Source of the DNA: Berberis thunbergii
Taxonomy: Eukaryota; Streptophyta; Magnoliopsida; Ranunculales; Berberidaceae
Direction: 5' to 3'
Assembly (NCBI GenBank): GCA_003290165.1
Contig: QNQO01000520.1
Span: 620,001 to 684,000 of the forward strand
DNA: 64,000 bases
The notes beneath the pieces are model-generated. The model was not told the DNA's origin. It did not search any database and saw only the letters and a program-made list of their open reading frames with translations. The first letter of the stretch is position 1; each line of letters opens with the position of its first letter. Positions 32,671 through 44,859 of the stretch are shown in pieces. Made by a program: the position numbers and the translations under genes.

Positions 32671-34030
32671 TGACAAAACATCCAACTTGGAAATACAATG
32701 TTCTCCTTGCTACTAATGTCCACGGATGCATTGAGTTGCCCCCTATCACGTCAGCTCAATTTGAGATATGACCAGCTATTATTAACATGTTGCCGAAGTT
32801 TTATGGGCATGATCGAGAAAGGCCATATGTCTCTATTGGAAAGCGTCTTGAAGTTTGTAGTACTTTTAAGAACCAAACATAGATGAGGAAAATGTCAAAC
32901 TTTATTTGTTTCATTTTCTCTTAAGGATTGGGTCACCTCATGGCTAAATTCCCTACTTGCCAGTTCCATCAAATCATGGAAGGATTTAGTTAGAAAGTTT
33001 CTAGCGAAGTACATCCCCATGAGAAAGACACTAGAAATGAGAAGAGAAATTGAAAAGTTTACTCAAACACATGATGAACTTTTTTTATGAAGAATGAAAC
33101 CGCTTTCAAGATTTACTTATCAAGTGCCCCCATTATGGATTTGGAAAACCAGTGCTAGTGCAGAGTTTCTATAATGGATTGATTGTCAAATCTAAAAATA
33201 TGATCGAATTCATGCACCAAGGGAAATTCATGCGTAAAACTAGTACTAATGCTTATACACTTTTAAGTGAACTTGTTGATGATTCTCGACAATGGACTGT
33301 CCATAGAGACTTGAAACCTAGTTCTTTTAGAAAATCACGTCTATTTGTACCAAAGAAATATTTCAAACCAGACATCAAAACCTTCATCAAGGACTTAAAA
33401 GTAGATGCTAAGGAAATTAAATATATTGTGACGAAGTCCGTATCTGAAACCAAAAAGTAGACTTAAAAGCCTTTAACCTTTTGCCTCAAAGGATATCATA
33501 TAGATTTTGATTGTCCTTTAACTTCAGGTGGCAATGAACCTCCAAAAAAGGTGTGTATTTAACAATGAACGTAAATCAAACACATTCAGTCAAACATACA
33601 CATCTACAAATCAACATCACTCTAACCTTTCCTATGGTGGTGACTTTTATGAACAAGCACCCAAAAGTTCAGAGAATCCTCCTGGGTTTCAACACTCTAG
33701 GCAACCTAGTGGACAATTCCACAACTCACGCACCTATCCAGACAATATGGACCTCAATATAACCAGTGGCAACAAAATCAATATCCACCACAGGGAGGAC
33801 CTCTTTCATACCAACAAAATCAGTTTGTGAACATTTTTATGGTACCCGTCCCTCATAATTCCTATGGTCAACCTCAACTTAGCAACTCCCAGAACTCGGT
33901 ACCTCAAACTCAATATTCTGCTCCTTTACCACCTCCAAAACTATCATTGGAGGATATGATGCACCAATTAATGGAAACCAATGCTGATAATTCCCAAGCC
34001 ATCCACCAGCTTTAACAACAGTTGCAACAT
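32671..34030 (+). pseudogene. Athila-type gag remnant
   Basis: Pieces in several frames give ITSAQFEI, LPKFYGHDRERPYVSIGKRL, VCSTFKNQ, then FYNGLIVKSKNMIEFMHQGK and TNAYTLLSELVDDSRQW. These correspond to the retrotransposon gag pattern (FxGxxxEdPxxHLxxFxxVCxTFK ... FYxGLxxxxxxxxDxxxGGxF...AxELLexmaxNSxQW). At about 33470-33530 a partial zinc knuckle (CLKGYHIDFDC) is followed by an N/Q/P-rich tail. The frame is broken by at least four stops or shifts. Confidence 0.75.
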
Positions 34031-34539
34031 TTGATCGTGGGAAGGGAAAAATGAACATGACCCAGTCAACCCATCCCTAATCCAAAAAGTGTTCACCAAG
34101 CCCATGTCAATTAAATTGGTAGTAGTGTTGATTCACATGGAGAAGTTAAAGTTGTCACCACCCTTCGTTTTGGCCGAGCAATTGATAATGACATAGAACA
34201 ACCCAAGACAACTGATGTGATTTTCAAAGAGAGCGTTCCTAAACCAATTGAGAACGCTAAAGGTTCTTCTCAAACTAGTTTAAACTCACCCTCTCAGCTT
34301 CTCGTAGAACCAAGAAAGTATATACTTGAGGCACATTTTTTCAAAGCCCTTTTAAGTAACAAAAAATAGAAGCAATTTCAAGAATTACTAGAGATTTTTA
34401 AATGAGTACACATCAACATCCCTCTTTTGTCTGCTATTCAGCAAGTACCAAGTTGTGCAAAAAGTTTCAAGGACATGTGTACTAAAAAGAAAAAAAAATA
34501 GAAGTACCTCAAACTGCAAGAGATGACACATCGCTTATT

Positions 34540-34986
34540 CAACAAACTGGAGTAGTTAAGTACACTGTACCATATTTCATTGGGAAAGACTTTGAAAGTC
34601 ATGCCTTGATCGACTTAGGAGTGAGTGTGAATCTTTTACCTTATCATATACATTTAGAACTTGGGTTGAAGGAGATGCAACCAACAAAGGTAGTTCTTAA
34701 GCTAGCAGATGAGTCAAAACGATACCCTAGAGGAATAGTTCTAGATGTGATTGTTCGAGTTGAAAATTTCTATTGTCCAGTTGATTTCATCATCTTAGAC
34801 ACTAGCCCAAGCCCCAATAATCAAATTCCTGTCATCTTAGGGGGACCCTTTTTAGCAACTGCTGAAGCCAATATCAATTGTAGAAGCAGTAGCATGTTTG
34901 TTTCCTTTGGGAACCTTAAAGATGAATTGAATATTTTTAAGGCCTTCCAAATGAGATATGATCTCGACATAATTGAGAAAGAATAA
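34540..34986 (+). pseudogene. Athila-type aspartic protease
   Basis: The frame encodes SHALIDLGVSVNLLPYHIHL, then LKLADESKRYPRGIVLDVIV, FYCPVDFIILDT and IPVILGGPFLATAEANINC. This is a retropepsin: the catalytic triad is D-L-G in place of the usual D-x-G/T-G-A context, with the ILGGPFLATA flap-end motif. It is the best preserved domain of the element, about 125 codons without a stop. Confidence 0.85.
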
Positions 34987-35007
34987 GAAAAAGAAGAAGA
35001 AGAGTGT

Positions 35008-36290
35008 ATGATTCGATCTTTTGAGTCTATGGCTCAATCGTCACCAGATGACGTATTGTTTCGTTATCTCTCACACTTTGATATGAACATAGATATGGAC
35101 AAGGCTATTGAAGATGTCAACAATATGTTGGATAATGTGCCCATAATGCATATACCTGAATCTGAGCCATTATCACTTTATCAATATGATGAAGAGTTGT
35201 ACTCCTCATCTTCCTTCATAGGACAGTCACAGGAAAGTGACTCATCCACAAACACTCAGAAATCACTAGAACTTAAGCCTTTACCAAATGAATTGAGATA
35301 TGCATTTCTCAGTCCTGGGGAGAGTTATCCAATGATTATTGCCTCAAATCTCACTGAGGAACATAGTGATAAGTTGTTGGAAGTCCTTAATGCTCACAAG
35401 TCAACCATTGCTTGGAATATTCATGACATAAAGGGTGTTGACCCTATTGTATGTGAGCATCATATTTATTTGGAAGATGAAACCAAAACCTCCAAAGAGC
35501 CTTAGCGACGTCTAAATCCAATTTTGAAAAATGTTGTAACAGAAGAAGTATTGAAACTCCTGGATGCAAACATCATATATGCTATCTTTGATAGCCAATG
35601 GGTTAGCCAAGTCCATGTGGTTCCTAAGAAGTCAGTAATTACAGTCGTCGAAAATGAAAACAATGAACTTGTGCCACAAAGAGTAGTATCGTAAGCTGAA
35701 CTCTAATACCCAAAAGGATCACTTTCACCTTCCTTTTATTGTTCAGATGTTTGAGAGGCTAGCGGGTCATCCTTACTATTGTTTCTTGGATGGATATTCT
35801 CGATACAATCAAATCCCTATTGCACAGGAAGATCAAGAGAAAACCACATTCACTTTTCTTTTTGGTACCTATGCTTATCGTCGCATGCCTTTTAGGCTAT
35901 GCAACGCTCCGCGATTTCAAAGATGCATGTCTAGCATATTTAGTGATATGGTGGAAAATTTTCTTGAGATCTTTATGGGTGATTTTTCAGTATTCGGCTC
36001 ATCTTTTGACCAATGCCTACATCACCTCTCACTTGTCTCAGAACGTTGCGAAGAAAAATGTCTTGTTCTAAATTGGAAAAAGTGTCACTTCATGGTGAAG
36101 TAGGGCACTGTTCTTGGGCACGTTGTATCTCCAAAAGGCATTGAAGCGAACAAAGCTAAGATTGATGTCATTTCACCTCTTCCGATTCCAAAACCTGTTA
36201 AAGATGTGCAATCTTTTTTAGGGCATGCTGGATTTTATCGCCGCTTCATTAAAGATTTCGCGAAGATTGCACGCCCTTGAGCAATCTCTT
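35008..36290 (+). pseudogene. Athila-type reverse transcriptase remnant
   Basis: It begins LPNELRYAFLSPGESYPMII, then HKSTIAWNIHDIKGVDPIVC, then after a stop RRLNPILKNVV and EVLKLLDANIIYAIFDSQWV. A 20-30 residue part with the DYRKLN block is deleted. It resumes RLAGHPYYCFLDGYSRYNQI, EKTTFTFLFGTYAYRRMPFR and FLEIFMGDFSVFGSSFDQCL. The catalytic F/Y-x-D-D box reads FMGD, so one of the two metal-binding aspartates is lost. It ends FLGHAGFYRRFIKDFAKIA. Confidence 0.9.
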
Positions 36291-36394
36291 AGCCAAGGAT
36301 GTTCCCTTTCTTTTGTACGACAAGTGCATATCTGCGTTTCTGCATCTTAAATCTGAACTAGTCTGAACTCCTATCATCTGAGCTCTTGATTGGG

Positions 36395-36977
36395 CGCTAC
36401 CTTTTTAGATTATGTGTGATGCCACTGACTACGCTGTAGGTGCAGTTTTGGGTCAGAAAGTTAACAAACTTCATCATGTCATTTACTATGCTAGCAAAAC
36501 TCTGAATGAGACTCAACTCAATTACTCAACCACGAAGAAAGTGATGTTAGCCATTGTTTATACATTAAATAAATTTCATTCCTATCTCATCGGATCTAAA
36601 GTCATTCTGTACATTGACCATGCAACCTTAGATACCTTCTTAATAAAAAGGACACCAAACCTCATCTGATCTGATGAATTTTTTTGCTTCAAGAATTTGA
36701 TCTTGAAATACGAGATAAGTCAAGTATAGAAAATGCAATCACCGACCACTTGTTTAGGCTAACATCACAATCATCTACTAGTATCTTGCCCATTCAAGAG
36801 GACTTCCCAGATGAACAACTTCTCTTGGAAGAGCAAGAGCTTCCTTGGTATGCCGACATTGTAAAATTTTTAGCAACTAAGGAACTCCCTTCACACCGGT
36901 CTAAGCTAGATCGTGACAAGTTTTTGTCTAGGGTCAAGTATTATTCTTGGGATAAGCCATATTTGTACAAATACTGC
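36395..36977 (+). pseudogene. Athila-type RNase H and linker
   Basis: The frame encodes MCDATDYAVGAVLGQKVNKL, HVIYYASKTLNETQLNYSTT, KKVMLAIVYTLNKFHSYLIG and VILYIDHATL. The next frame gives LQEFDLEIRDKSSIENAITD and the linker YYSWDKPYLYKYC, where a solo LTR has inserted. Catalytic D and E positions of the RNase H fold are present. Confidence 0.85.
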
Positions 36978-38401
36978 TGATTACACCCAAACAAGACACG
37001 CGGTCAATTGCAGTAAAGATTGGGGTGTCGATCCCACGAGGAAAAACGATCTACAAAACAAGGTCAATGAAGAAAAACTACGCAAAACTAAATGTAAGAA
37101 ATTTTAGCAATTCTAAAATATGGAATTAAATTTAGTTTAATAAAATCAAGTTTGGAGAAGTCACAAGGTTCCAAGAATCCCTCTTAGATTTCACGCGCCA
37201 ACTATTATTGATTCACTATGATGACTCGATTACGTGTTTCACATCCCAAACAATATAATCGGAAAAATAGTCTTTAATGCATTAATATATCCTAATGTAA
37301 ATGGATTTTAGATTTCACTTTTTCTAGAAAACACAAAGGTTGGTCATATGTGATATCTTAAACTTACGATATATCCGAAGACAATAACGTAATAAAAGAC
37401 GATCACATATAACTAACCAACCGGAATCAATTTATCCTTAAAAATTCCACACGTAAGAAAAACGCGACTAAACTTATATGGAGAACAAAAAGACAATCAC
37501 CGAAATAATAATCTACGAAGAAATTTATGAAATCTTTGTCACTAAAATAACATAAATTCTTACATTAAATAAAAGTGAGAATCATAAACACCATTATTCA
37601 TCGTGAAAGCGTAAAACGAATCAAATACTAATTAAGTACGTTACATCTAGGAGTTCGTCTCTTCACCTTGCGTGGAGTTTACTGACGCATAGTGGAGGTG
37701 ATAACAACAACAATGGTGTGGAGTTTCATCGGCATGGCAGCATGTGGAAAATCATTGATGCGCACCCTGCTGTTGCTGCGTTTCTACTCTGATGTTGCGC
37801 ACACTGTTGCTGCTGCGTCGTCGTTGCCGCTGCGTGTCCACTGCTGCTGCGTTCTTATTTTATGTTCTAGACAACACCTTCTCCTCCCTTCCTGTGTTTT
37901 TGTTCTAGCCGTCCTCTTGTTGCAAAGAAAACAAATAATAATCCAACCTATTGGTTGTTGTCCTATTTTTGGTTAAAAAGCCCCTTTGCCCTATTGGGCC
38001 CAAATTAGCAACCAAAATACCCATTCTATGTTGGTGGATCCCCAAGCCAAATCCAATTGGAAACAAAAGGGTCTCACCCTTTTGTTTGGATTATGTTTTA
38101 ATAAAAAGAAAAATGGGTTTGGCTATGTTCATCCATATCACTTCTTTGTACCACAAAAATTCAAAACTAATTTCCTTCATTTTTTCCTTTGGTTCTCTTA
38201 ATCTTTGGCTTGAGTGTCTCCCACTCTACTTCGTTAATTTGTCTATCAATTTAAAAATTCGCCACGCTAATGCACTTTTGACATTTAAACTCCAAATCCT
38301 ACAAAAATACAAAAATAGATTAATTAACCTAAAATATACTATTCGAAACACTAACAAACATAAGTTAGGAGGTATATTATGTAATAATTATGTGAATATC
38401 A
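36978..38401. mobile_element. Solo LTR inserted in the Athila-type pol
   Basis: Begins TGATTACACCCAAACAAG, ends GTGAATATCA (TG...CA), with a perfect 5-bp TSD ACTGC (36973-36977 and 38402-38406). 1424 bp. No coding capacity and no partner LTR, so it is the product of LTR-LTR recombination of a later insertion. Text such as GGGGTGTCGATCCCACGAGG is typical of plant LTR retrotransposons. Confidence 0.9.
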
Positions 38402-39530
38402 ACTGCCCTGACCAACTTATCAGAAGATGTGTTCCAGAAGTTGAACAGTTGAGCATTATCTCATTTTGCCATGATCAAGCTTGTGGTGGGCATTTCAGTT
38501 CTAAGAAAACCACGGAGAAGGTTTTTCAATTAGGTTTTTATTGGCCTACCCTTTTTCGAGATGCCATGAGTATTATAAAACCTCTCACCGATGTCAACAA
38601 CTTGGGTGAATAATTCATCGACACATGATGCCTCTGAATCCTATTCTAGTGGTTGAAGTTTTTGATGTTTGGGGCATCAATTTTATGGGACCGTTTTCAG
38701 CCTCCCATGGGTATCAATACATCCTTCTTGCAGTGATTACATTTTTAAATGGATAGAGGCCATTGCCACTAAGACCAATGATCACAAAATTGTTGTTTCA
38801 TTCATAACGGAGTTTATCTTTAGTAGATTTGGCACCCCCAAGGGTATCATTAGTGATGGGGGTAAACATTTATGTAACTGCATCTTTGAGCATCTTGTTA
38901 AAAAGTATGGGGTTACTCACAAAATTTCCATTTCCTACCATCCTCAAACAAGCGGTCAAGTTGAAGTCTCAAATCAAGAACATCCTCGAAAAGACTATCA
39001 ATCCAAATCGGAAAGATTGGTCTTTACGCCATTTGGATGCCTTATGGGCATACCAAGCTGCATTCAAAACCCTTTTAGGGATGTCTCCCTATAAATTGGT
39101 CTTTGATAAACCTTGTCACCTTCCTGTCGAACTCCAACATAGAGTTTATTGGGCTACAAAGAGTCTAAACTTTGACCTCGATATGGCTGGTCAACAACGG
39201 AAGCTTCAATTAGATGAGCTAGAAGAATTGAGGTATGATGCTTATTACTTATCCAAGAACTACAAAGATAAAATGAAGTGGATACATAACAAAAGCATTA
39301 TGAGAAATGAGTTTCATCTTGGTCAGAAAGTCCTACTCTACAACTCTCGTCTTCACCATTTTTCAAGTAAGTTAAAAACTCATTGGTTTGGTCCATTCAT
39401 TGTTCGTGATGTTAAAGACTACGATGTCATCACCGTAGAAAACCCTACAAATGGTAGTCTCTTTCAAGTAAATGGACAGCGACTGAAGCCATACCATGAA
39501 CTTCCCACAAGATCAGTGGAAATCATTTAG
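38402..39530 (+). pseudogene. Athila-type integrase remnant
   Basis: It resumes after the solo LTR with DQLIRRCVPEVEQLSIISFC, GGHFSSKKTTEKVFQLGFYW (H2C2 zinc-binding region), then a deletion over the CxxC part, then [85 protein letters not shown] and a C-terminal [11 protein letters not shown]. In the DDE triad the first Asp (usual WGIDFMGP) is Asn here; the second D (ISDGG) and the E (GQVEVSN) remain. Frameshifts occur near 38610, 38740 and 38990. Confidence 0.9.
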
Positions 39531-41471
39531 TTGATTGATCCTAACTATGAGGATTAGTCACGCCCACAAATTCCTAATCCATTAAGCTTGTTCGAGGGTG
39601 GTATCCACCACCCCTATTACGTCCGGTCAATGACATTAAACTTAGCGATACTGGGAGGCAACCCAGTCCGTTTATGCATTCATTCATTCATAATAAAAAA
39701 TTAATATTACAACCAATGCCTTTTTGAGGGTGATGTATTTTTAATAATACATCACCCCTACCAACTCACTCTTTTTTTTATTATAGGAGCAGTACAGATG
39801 TTCAACAAATCACCTGAGGTAATAAGTTCTAATTTTTATTTCTCACTTTTCATTTCATTTGTTTAACATTGGGGACAATGTTCTATTTATTTGGGAGTCG
39901 GGAAATTTATCAAAATTCATACCTCTTTTGAAAATCTTTTTCTAAAATTAAAAAAGTTGTGGTATCCTTGCTATGATGAGATTGGATTACTTGATTCATT
40001 ACATTTACACAAATAGATGTTGGGAGTTTATTACAAGAGTAAACATTGTATTTGAGCATTCAGGAACAAATAATTTTTTGTACAATGACCACAGATGTAG
40101 TTTGGAATACAGAAGTTAGTAACTTCTTGAGAATCTAGAGGAATAATAGTGGAGACTTTAACCTTGTCAACTATCAGACCTTCATTTTATTCAGAGAGTT
40201 TTTACATAACTCCGAGTCATATGATGACTTAAATTTTATTGGACATTAACTTGTTGTAAAGTTTCATTATTTTTCTTTTTGGTTGATCACTGAGGATGAC
40301 ATCTTTTTGGAGTTAAGAGAAACAAATCTTGTAGTCTATTTGAGACTTATAACTATTACCAAACCTTAGAAGGTAAATTAGGAATCCATGTTCATCTGAA
40401 CCTTCTCAAAACCATCTCGCTAAACATTCCATCCAATACCAATGTTAGCATATGTCTAAGGTTATTAGATATATAAAAAAACCCCATTTTCCCATTTATG
40501 TTTCTGAAAAATGTTGGGAAGTTTTATGAAGAAAAAGGGGAGTGCAAAGTGAAAATCCAAAGTCCAAGGTATTTTAGAGAAAAAAACTTGTTAAAAAAAG
40601 TTCTGAAGAAGGAAACAAATAAAAAAAAGGGTTTTGAAGAAAGAAAAATAAAAGGAAGTGATTGATGAGTTCCTTATTAAGCTATTTGAAGACCCTACAT
40701 TTTTATAAACATCTCTTTACTTACCATCTACCCCACTCTTCCTCAAAAAAAAAATTAAGCCAAATTCATTTTTATTTTAGAAAATTCCTAATTAACCCTA
40801 TGGTTAGAAGTGGGGAGTAGACGAAAAGGCGCTATAGTGGGTAACTCGACATTCTTGCAAGTGATTAACATTCTTTCCATGAGACTATTATTCTCTTTTA
40901 TGTCCGTTTATTCTTATGAGCATGTACTCTTTTCTTCACATGCAAGAGAGAAAATATTTTACCCAAACTCAGAGTGATCAATTTCAGAGAGATTAACTGG
41001 TGAGTTTTGAAGTCAAAACGGCTATTCAAAAGGTCGATTAGGATGTACGTTACTTTAACATGAAAAAGTTGCATTTGTTGGTTATTCACACACACAACTT
41101 GTTCCAAAGTTGTTCACTTGTAATGTGCATTTTAGTAACTAGTTATATATGTCTCTTGTCTTCTATATGGTTGAATAACAAGGATATTCTCTAAGAAAAA
41201 TAGAGCACACATCAATTTTGTTTCAAATAAAAAAAATGTTTGTGGGTGTTATCCTGAACAACCCTCGAGAGGCTAAAACTACTCATTTAGTGTCATGCTA
41301 AAGGTTCAAGGCGTTGTTGCATATCGTAAATGCAATCGAGTCATACAAAGGAAAGTGGAATTGATTTCTTTGAGAAGTTTAGGACAAATAAAAATATTTT
41401 ATTTTGTATTATTGTCTTTCTTTTTGTTGTTCTTTGCTAGAGGACTAGCAAAAGGTTGTTTGGGAGTGGTG
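39531..41471. other. 3' untranslated part of the Athila-type element
   Basis: No env-like ORF is recognised. It contains a perfect 12-bp hairpin (39728-39757) soon after the pol stop, the phrase ACATTGGGGACAATGTT common after pol in this group, and a purine-rich GGGAGTGG just before the 3' LTR (likely polypurine tract). Confidence 0.6.
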
Positions 41472-42811
41472 TGATAAGTACCCAAAACAACAATTTTACA
41501 CCCCTAAATATACAATTGTTAAGTTCAATTATCCAATAAAAATATCTCATTACGTGTATTATGTGCATTTTGTAGGAATTCAAGCACAAATCTCAAATCA
41601 TGCATAAAATGGCACAATAAGGCTAAATTCAACAACTAGAAGGCTCAATGAGAGTTCAAATGCATCGATAAGGACTAAAGAATTTTAATCCTAATACCCA
41701 TGAAGTCAAACCCACAAAACATCAACAATTACGGTTCTCAAGGAAATCAACATGAAGATTTGGACGTCCACACCAACTTTATCATAAAAAAATATCTACA
41801 AGATATGTTTCCTTATTCAACTCCAATACCGTTCATTGTTTCACTCAACCATGTTTCTATGTTTCCTTGTTTCACTCAACCATGTTTCCTTATTTTACTC
41901 AAACATTTTTTACCTATAAAAACCCCATACATGAAGTTCATAAAGGATACTTTTTTTAGAGAATTTTTTTAGTTGTAGTTTTTGGCTTTAGATTTTTGCT
42001 CGGTAGAGAAATGCGTGTACTACTTTCTAACATTTTAATTTTTCCATTGAAGAAGTAAGTTCTATCTTTGTTTTTCTTTCTTGATTAACTTTTAGTTTAT
42101 TCTCATTATTCATTGAAAGCTAATTTCCCCTCTCAACGGAAATAGATTGAGCCCCATGAAGATATAATGATAGTTAGATTGTGTTTCATTTAGGAAGTAA
42201 AGTAGAACAATGAACTATAAGAAGTACTTCAAAGGAAGACTTCATTTGTTAAATGTAATGGATAATGATTTTAATTCGAAATAATAAATTATTTCCATGT
42301 CTTTTAGGATTTTTCCGATGAAAAACATAATCGAAATCCAATGATGTTTTAGAAATAAAACAATGGATTTGGTTAAAGTTTGAAGAAAATGAAAAGACTT
42401 TTACTTCTTTAATCCCACAACTCAAGTCATGTAGGTTGAAAAACCATGTGATTTGAGTATTTTGGAGAAATTGAAATTACATTCTACAATCATTATGTTG
42501 GAATGGGGTGATTCTCATACCCTTGAGATTTCTCTATATTCATTTTTATTACAAGTTATTATTTTGTTTTAGAATCATATCATCTTTCAACATCTTAGCA
42601 TCCATTATTTTGCTATTCTCTTTATTTTTTAAATTCAAATTCAAATATTATATTCTAATCCAAGTGAAGTAGTCGATAACCCCTATTTTCACTATGAATT
42701 GTTGAAGTGTATTGTAGGTTGAAGAAAAAATAAACAAAAGAAAATAAATATTTCTTTGATTGATGTTGAAAATCATGCAGCGACATTAATGTCGGTTTTT
42801 GGCATCAATCA
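41472..42811 (+). repeat. 3' LTR of the Athila-type element
   Basis: Starts TGATAAGTACCCAAAAC and ends GGCATCAATCA, followed by TSD ATACC. It is 1340 bp against 1353 bp for the 5' copy. Confidence 0.95.
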
Positions 42812-42816
42812 ATACC

Positions 42817-43950
42817 CAGAAGAAACAACAATTAACACCTACACACTTGTTCTTTCCTTTGAAAAGAATCAGTTTTCGTAGCTTGTCTACAACAATGGTC
42901 CTGAATAAACTTCATTTCCACAGATCTGCCATTCTTCTTGACATGGACATTTACTTCTTTATTTTCAATCCCCAAACCATCTACCAATAATGTAACATAT
43001 TCATCTACCGTCATCTTCATCGACGTTTAACAGACTTACCAACAATCGACAAATGAGTTATACGGTAGACGTCGTCCAGGGTGGTGCTCATCTCTTCAAA
43101 AGGTAGGTGAAAAGTGTTGGTATCAGGTTGCCAACTCTTCACGAAATCACAAATGGTCACCTTATCAAGACAATCCTTACAATATTTAATCAAGGGATAC
43201 AGACCACTATTGAAGATCATTATTTTTACTTCTTTCAGCTCATGTTTCAAATTTCAATCTAATAAGTTCCTATATTGATGTCGACATCGTAATGCGCCTC
43301 GTTCCTAAATACAAGAAACATATACATTAAGTAATTCAATGTCCAAATATATAAATAACGCGCTTATATAATTTAACCAACTAAAAATATTAACTTACAT
43401 GCTCACCATCCCAAATGGCATAAGAAATATGTCCATGGTAATTGTCTAATGTGGAACAATCCACATGACCACTAGGATAAAAATCTCGTCTAGTATCTTC
43501 TTTTTCTTTACCCTCCTCTATAGTTGTTTCTTCATCATCCCCTGCTTCCTCCTCATCCACAAGCACATTCTCGTCCTCCTATAACTCCTTATCTTCATGT
43601 CCAACACTCGCAACTCCAGCTTGCTTGCTCTTCTGATTGGGATTGACCTTGCAATACAATTACTTGTCTATATGCTTATTGAGCATCTATTTGAATCCCT
43701 ATTTGCTTCTCTCTCATCTTCCTCTTCACTTTTTTCCCTATGTTTTTTCATTCTTTTACTTGTTATTTGCTCTTTTCTGCTTTATTTTTCGGTGAGACAT
43801 TGTCATGGGTCATCTTTGACCTCTATCACCTCGATCATCCCCACCAACATCACGACCAACAGAAGACATAATAAACCTTCAATTAAAAGAAAACAAATAC
43901 TTCAAGTCAATTTTTTTGTACAATAAATTCTACTAATTTTTAAACAATAC
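42817..43950 (-). pseudogene. Plant mobile domain (PMD) gene remnant, 5' half
   Basis: On the minus strand 43250-43017 encodes SGLYPLIKYCKDCLDKVTIC, FVKSWQPDTNTFHLPFEEMS and TTLDDVYRITHL. This is the start of the plant mobile domain (FvERW.p.TNTFHLPfGEMT.TLDDV). Further down it passes through GIENKEVNVHVK to LLFLLG directly at the ATACC target site; the frame then goes on beyond the Athila element at 29534 as MIIFVDKSGT. Near 43440-43380 HGHISYAIWDGEHV is a probable earlier exon. The intervening sequence has stops and one shift. About 43590-43910 on this strand is basic and may be the N-terminus. Confidence 0.7.
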
Positions 43951-44859
43951 TTGAGCAAATTTGGATGTAAAACAACATTATATATCTCATTTCCCTACAT
44001 TCTAATAAGAAAAATACCAATTTGGAGCCCTAGTAACCACCAAATCCACATTCGCAATTACTTTCATTACTAAGAGATGAACTAAACGATTAATGCTCAA
44101 AAAACATAACAAATATACAATTCTACTTTAAAGATCGAAACAAATACACAAATGCACAAAAACACAAAAGCAAACAATGGATGACTCACTTACAATCCAA
44201 AGATAGAATGGATGACTCACTTACAGAAGAGTTGGAGTCGTAAGAGCTGGCATTTGGCGTTTGAGAAGTGATGTTTTTGAGCTGTTACGTTTTGGAGATT
44301 TTGAGGGTTTGTATTTTTAGGGGATTTTGATCAATTTTCGAGGGAGAGAGAGGAGATTTGCAAGAAATTTGAATGTGGGAGAGGGAAGAATTTCGAATGG
44401 GGGAGGGAGGAATCGGGTTTCGATTTGAATGGAGAGAGGAAAAAACCTAGTTTTTTGTTTATATAGGTGGTGTGGGAAAGAAAGTATGTGGTGTGGGAGA
44501 GTAGAATGCTATGAGAAAACACTTATGGTGGTGTGGAGTAGTCGATGCCTATAGTTATATGAGAAAAAAAAACTATCCTTGACAGCATAATGTCATTATT
44601 GACCAAAATGCATACTCTTATAAATTGTTTGATAGTGCAAGACAATTGAAGGGATTCTTCTTTATGTGCATATTAATGAGGAATCATAATTTTCATGTTT
44701 TCATTTGGGTATGATGTGAAGTGTCATGATATTTCTTTCATAAATCTAAGTATTAACACCTCAATAAAAGCACATTTAAAATAAAATGTATTCTTAGTTA
44801 TTGGGTCTTTTGGTTGTTAGAATAATACTTCCAAACTTATATCAAATTGACTTCTCTTT
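43951..44859. other. Upstream flank of the PMD remnant, no recognised gene
   Basis: Probable promoter side of the PMD gene on the minus strand (a TATATAG-like box near 44458-44466). A purine-rich GGGAGAGAGG stretch occurs at 44340-44440. No other gene is seen. Confidence 0.35.

Larger units (their letters stand above)
29540..42811 (+). mobile_element. Athila-type Gypsy retrotransposon inserted in the PMD gene
   Basis: It is 13,272 bp with LTRs at 29540-30892 and 41472-42811 and a perfect 5-bp TSD ATACC (29535-29539 and 42812-42816). Gag, protease, reverse transcriptase, RNase H and integrase remnants follow in this order on the plus strand, with wording typical of the Athila group. No envelope-like ORF is recognised. 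The LTRs differ at roughly twenty places in the first 235 bases, so the insertion is not recent. It is inactive: many stops and frameshifts, altered catalytic residues, and a 1424-bp solo LTR inside the pol gene. Confidence 0.95.

Noticed and set aside
37692..37976. 94-codon ORF with a hydrophobic stretch, as a membrane protein
   Set aside because: It lies inside the solo LTR, and its sequence is CTG-rich low complexity (GCTGCTGCG repeats).
43597..43926. Plus-strand 109-codon ORF with hydrophobic leucine-rich middle
   Set aside because: It is antisense to the PMD remnant's charged N-terminal region; hydrophobicity is the mirror of an E/K-rich frame.
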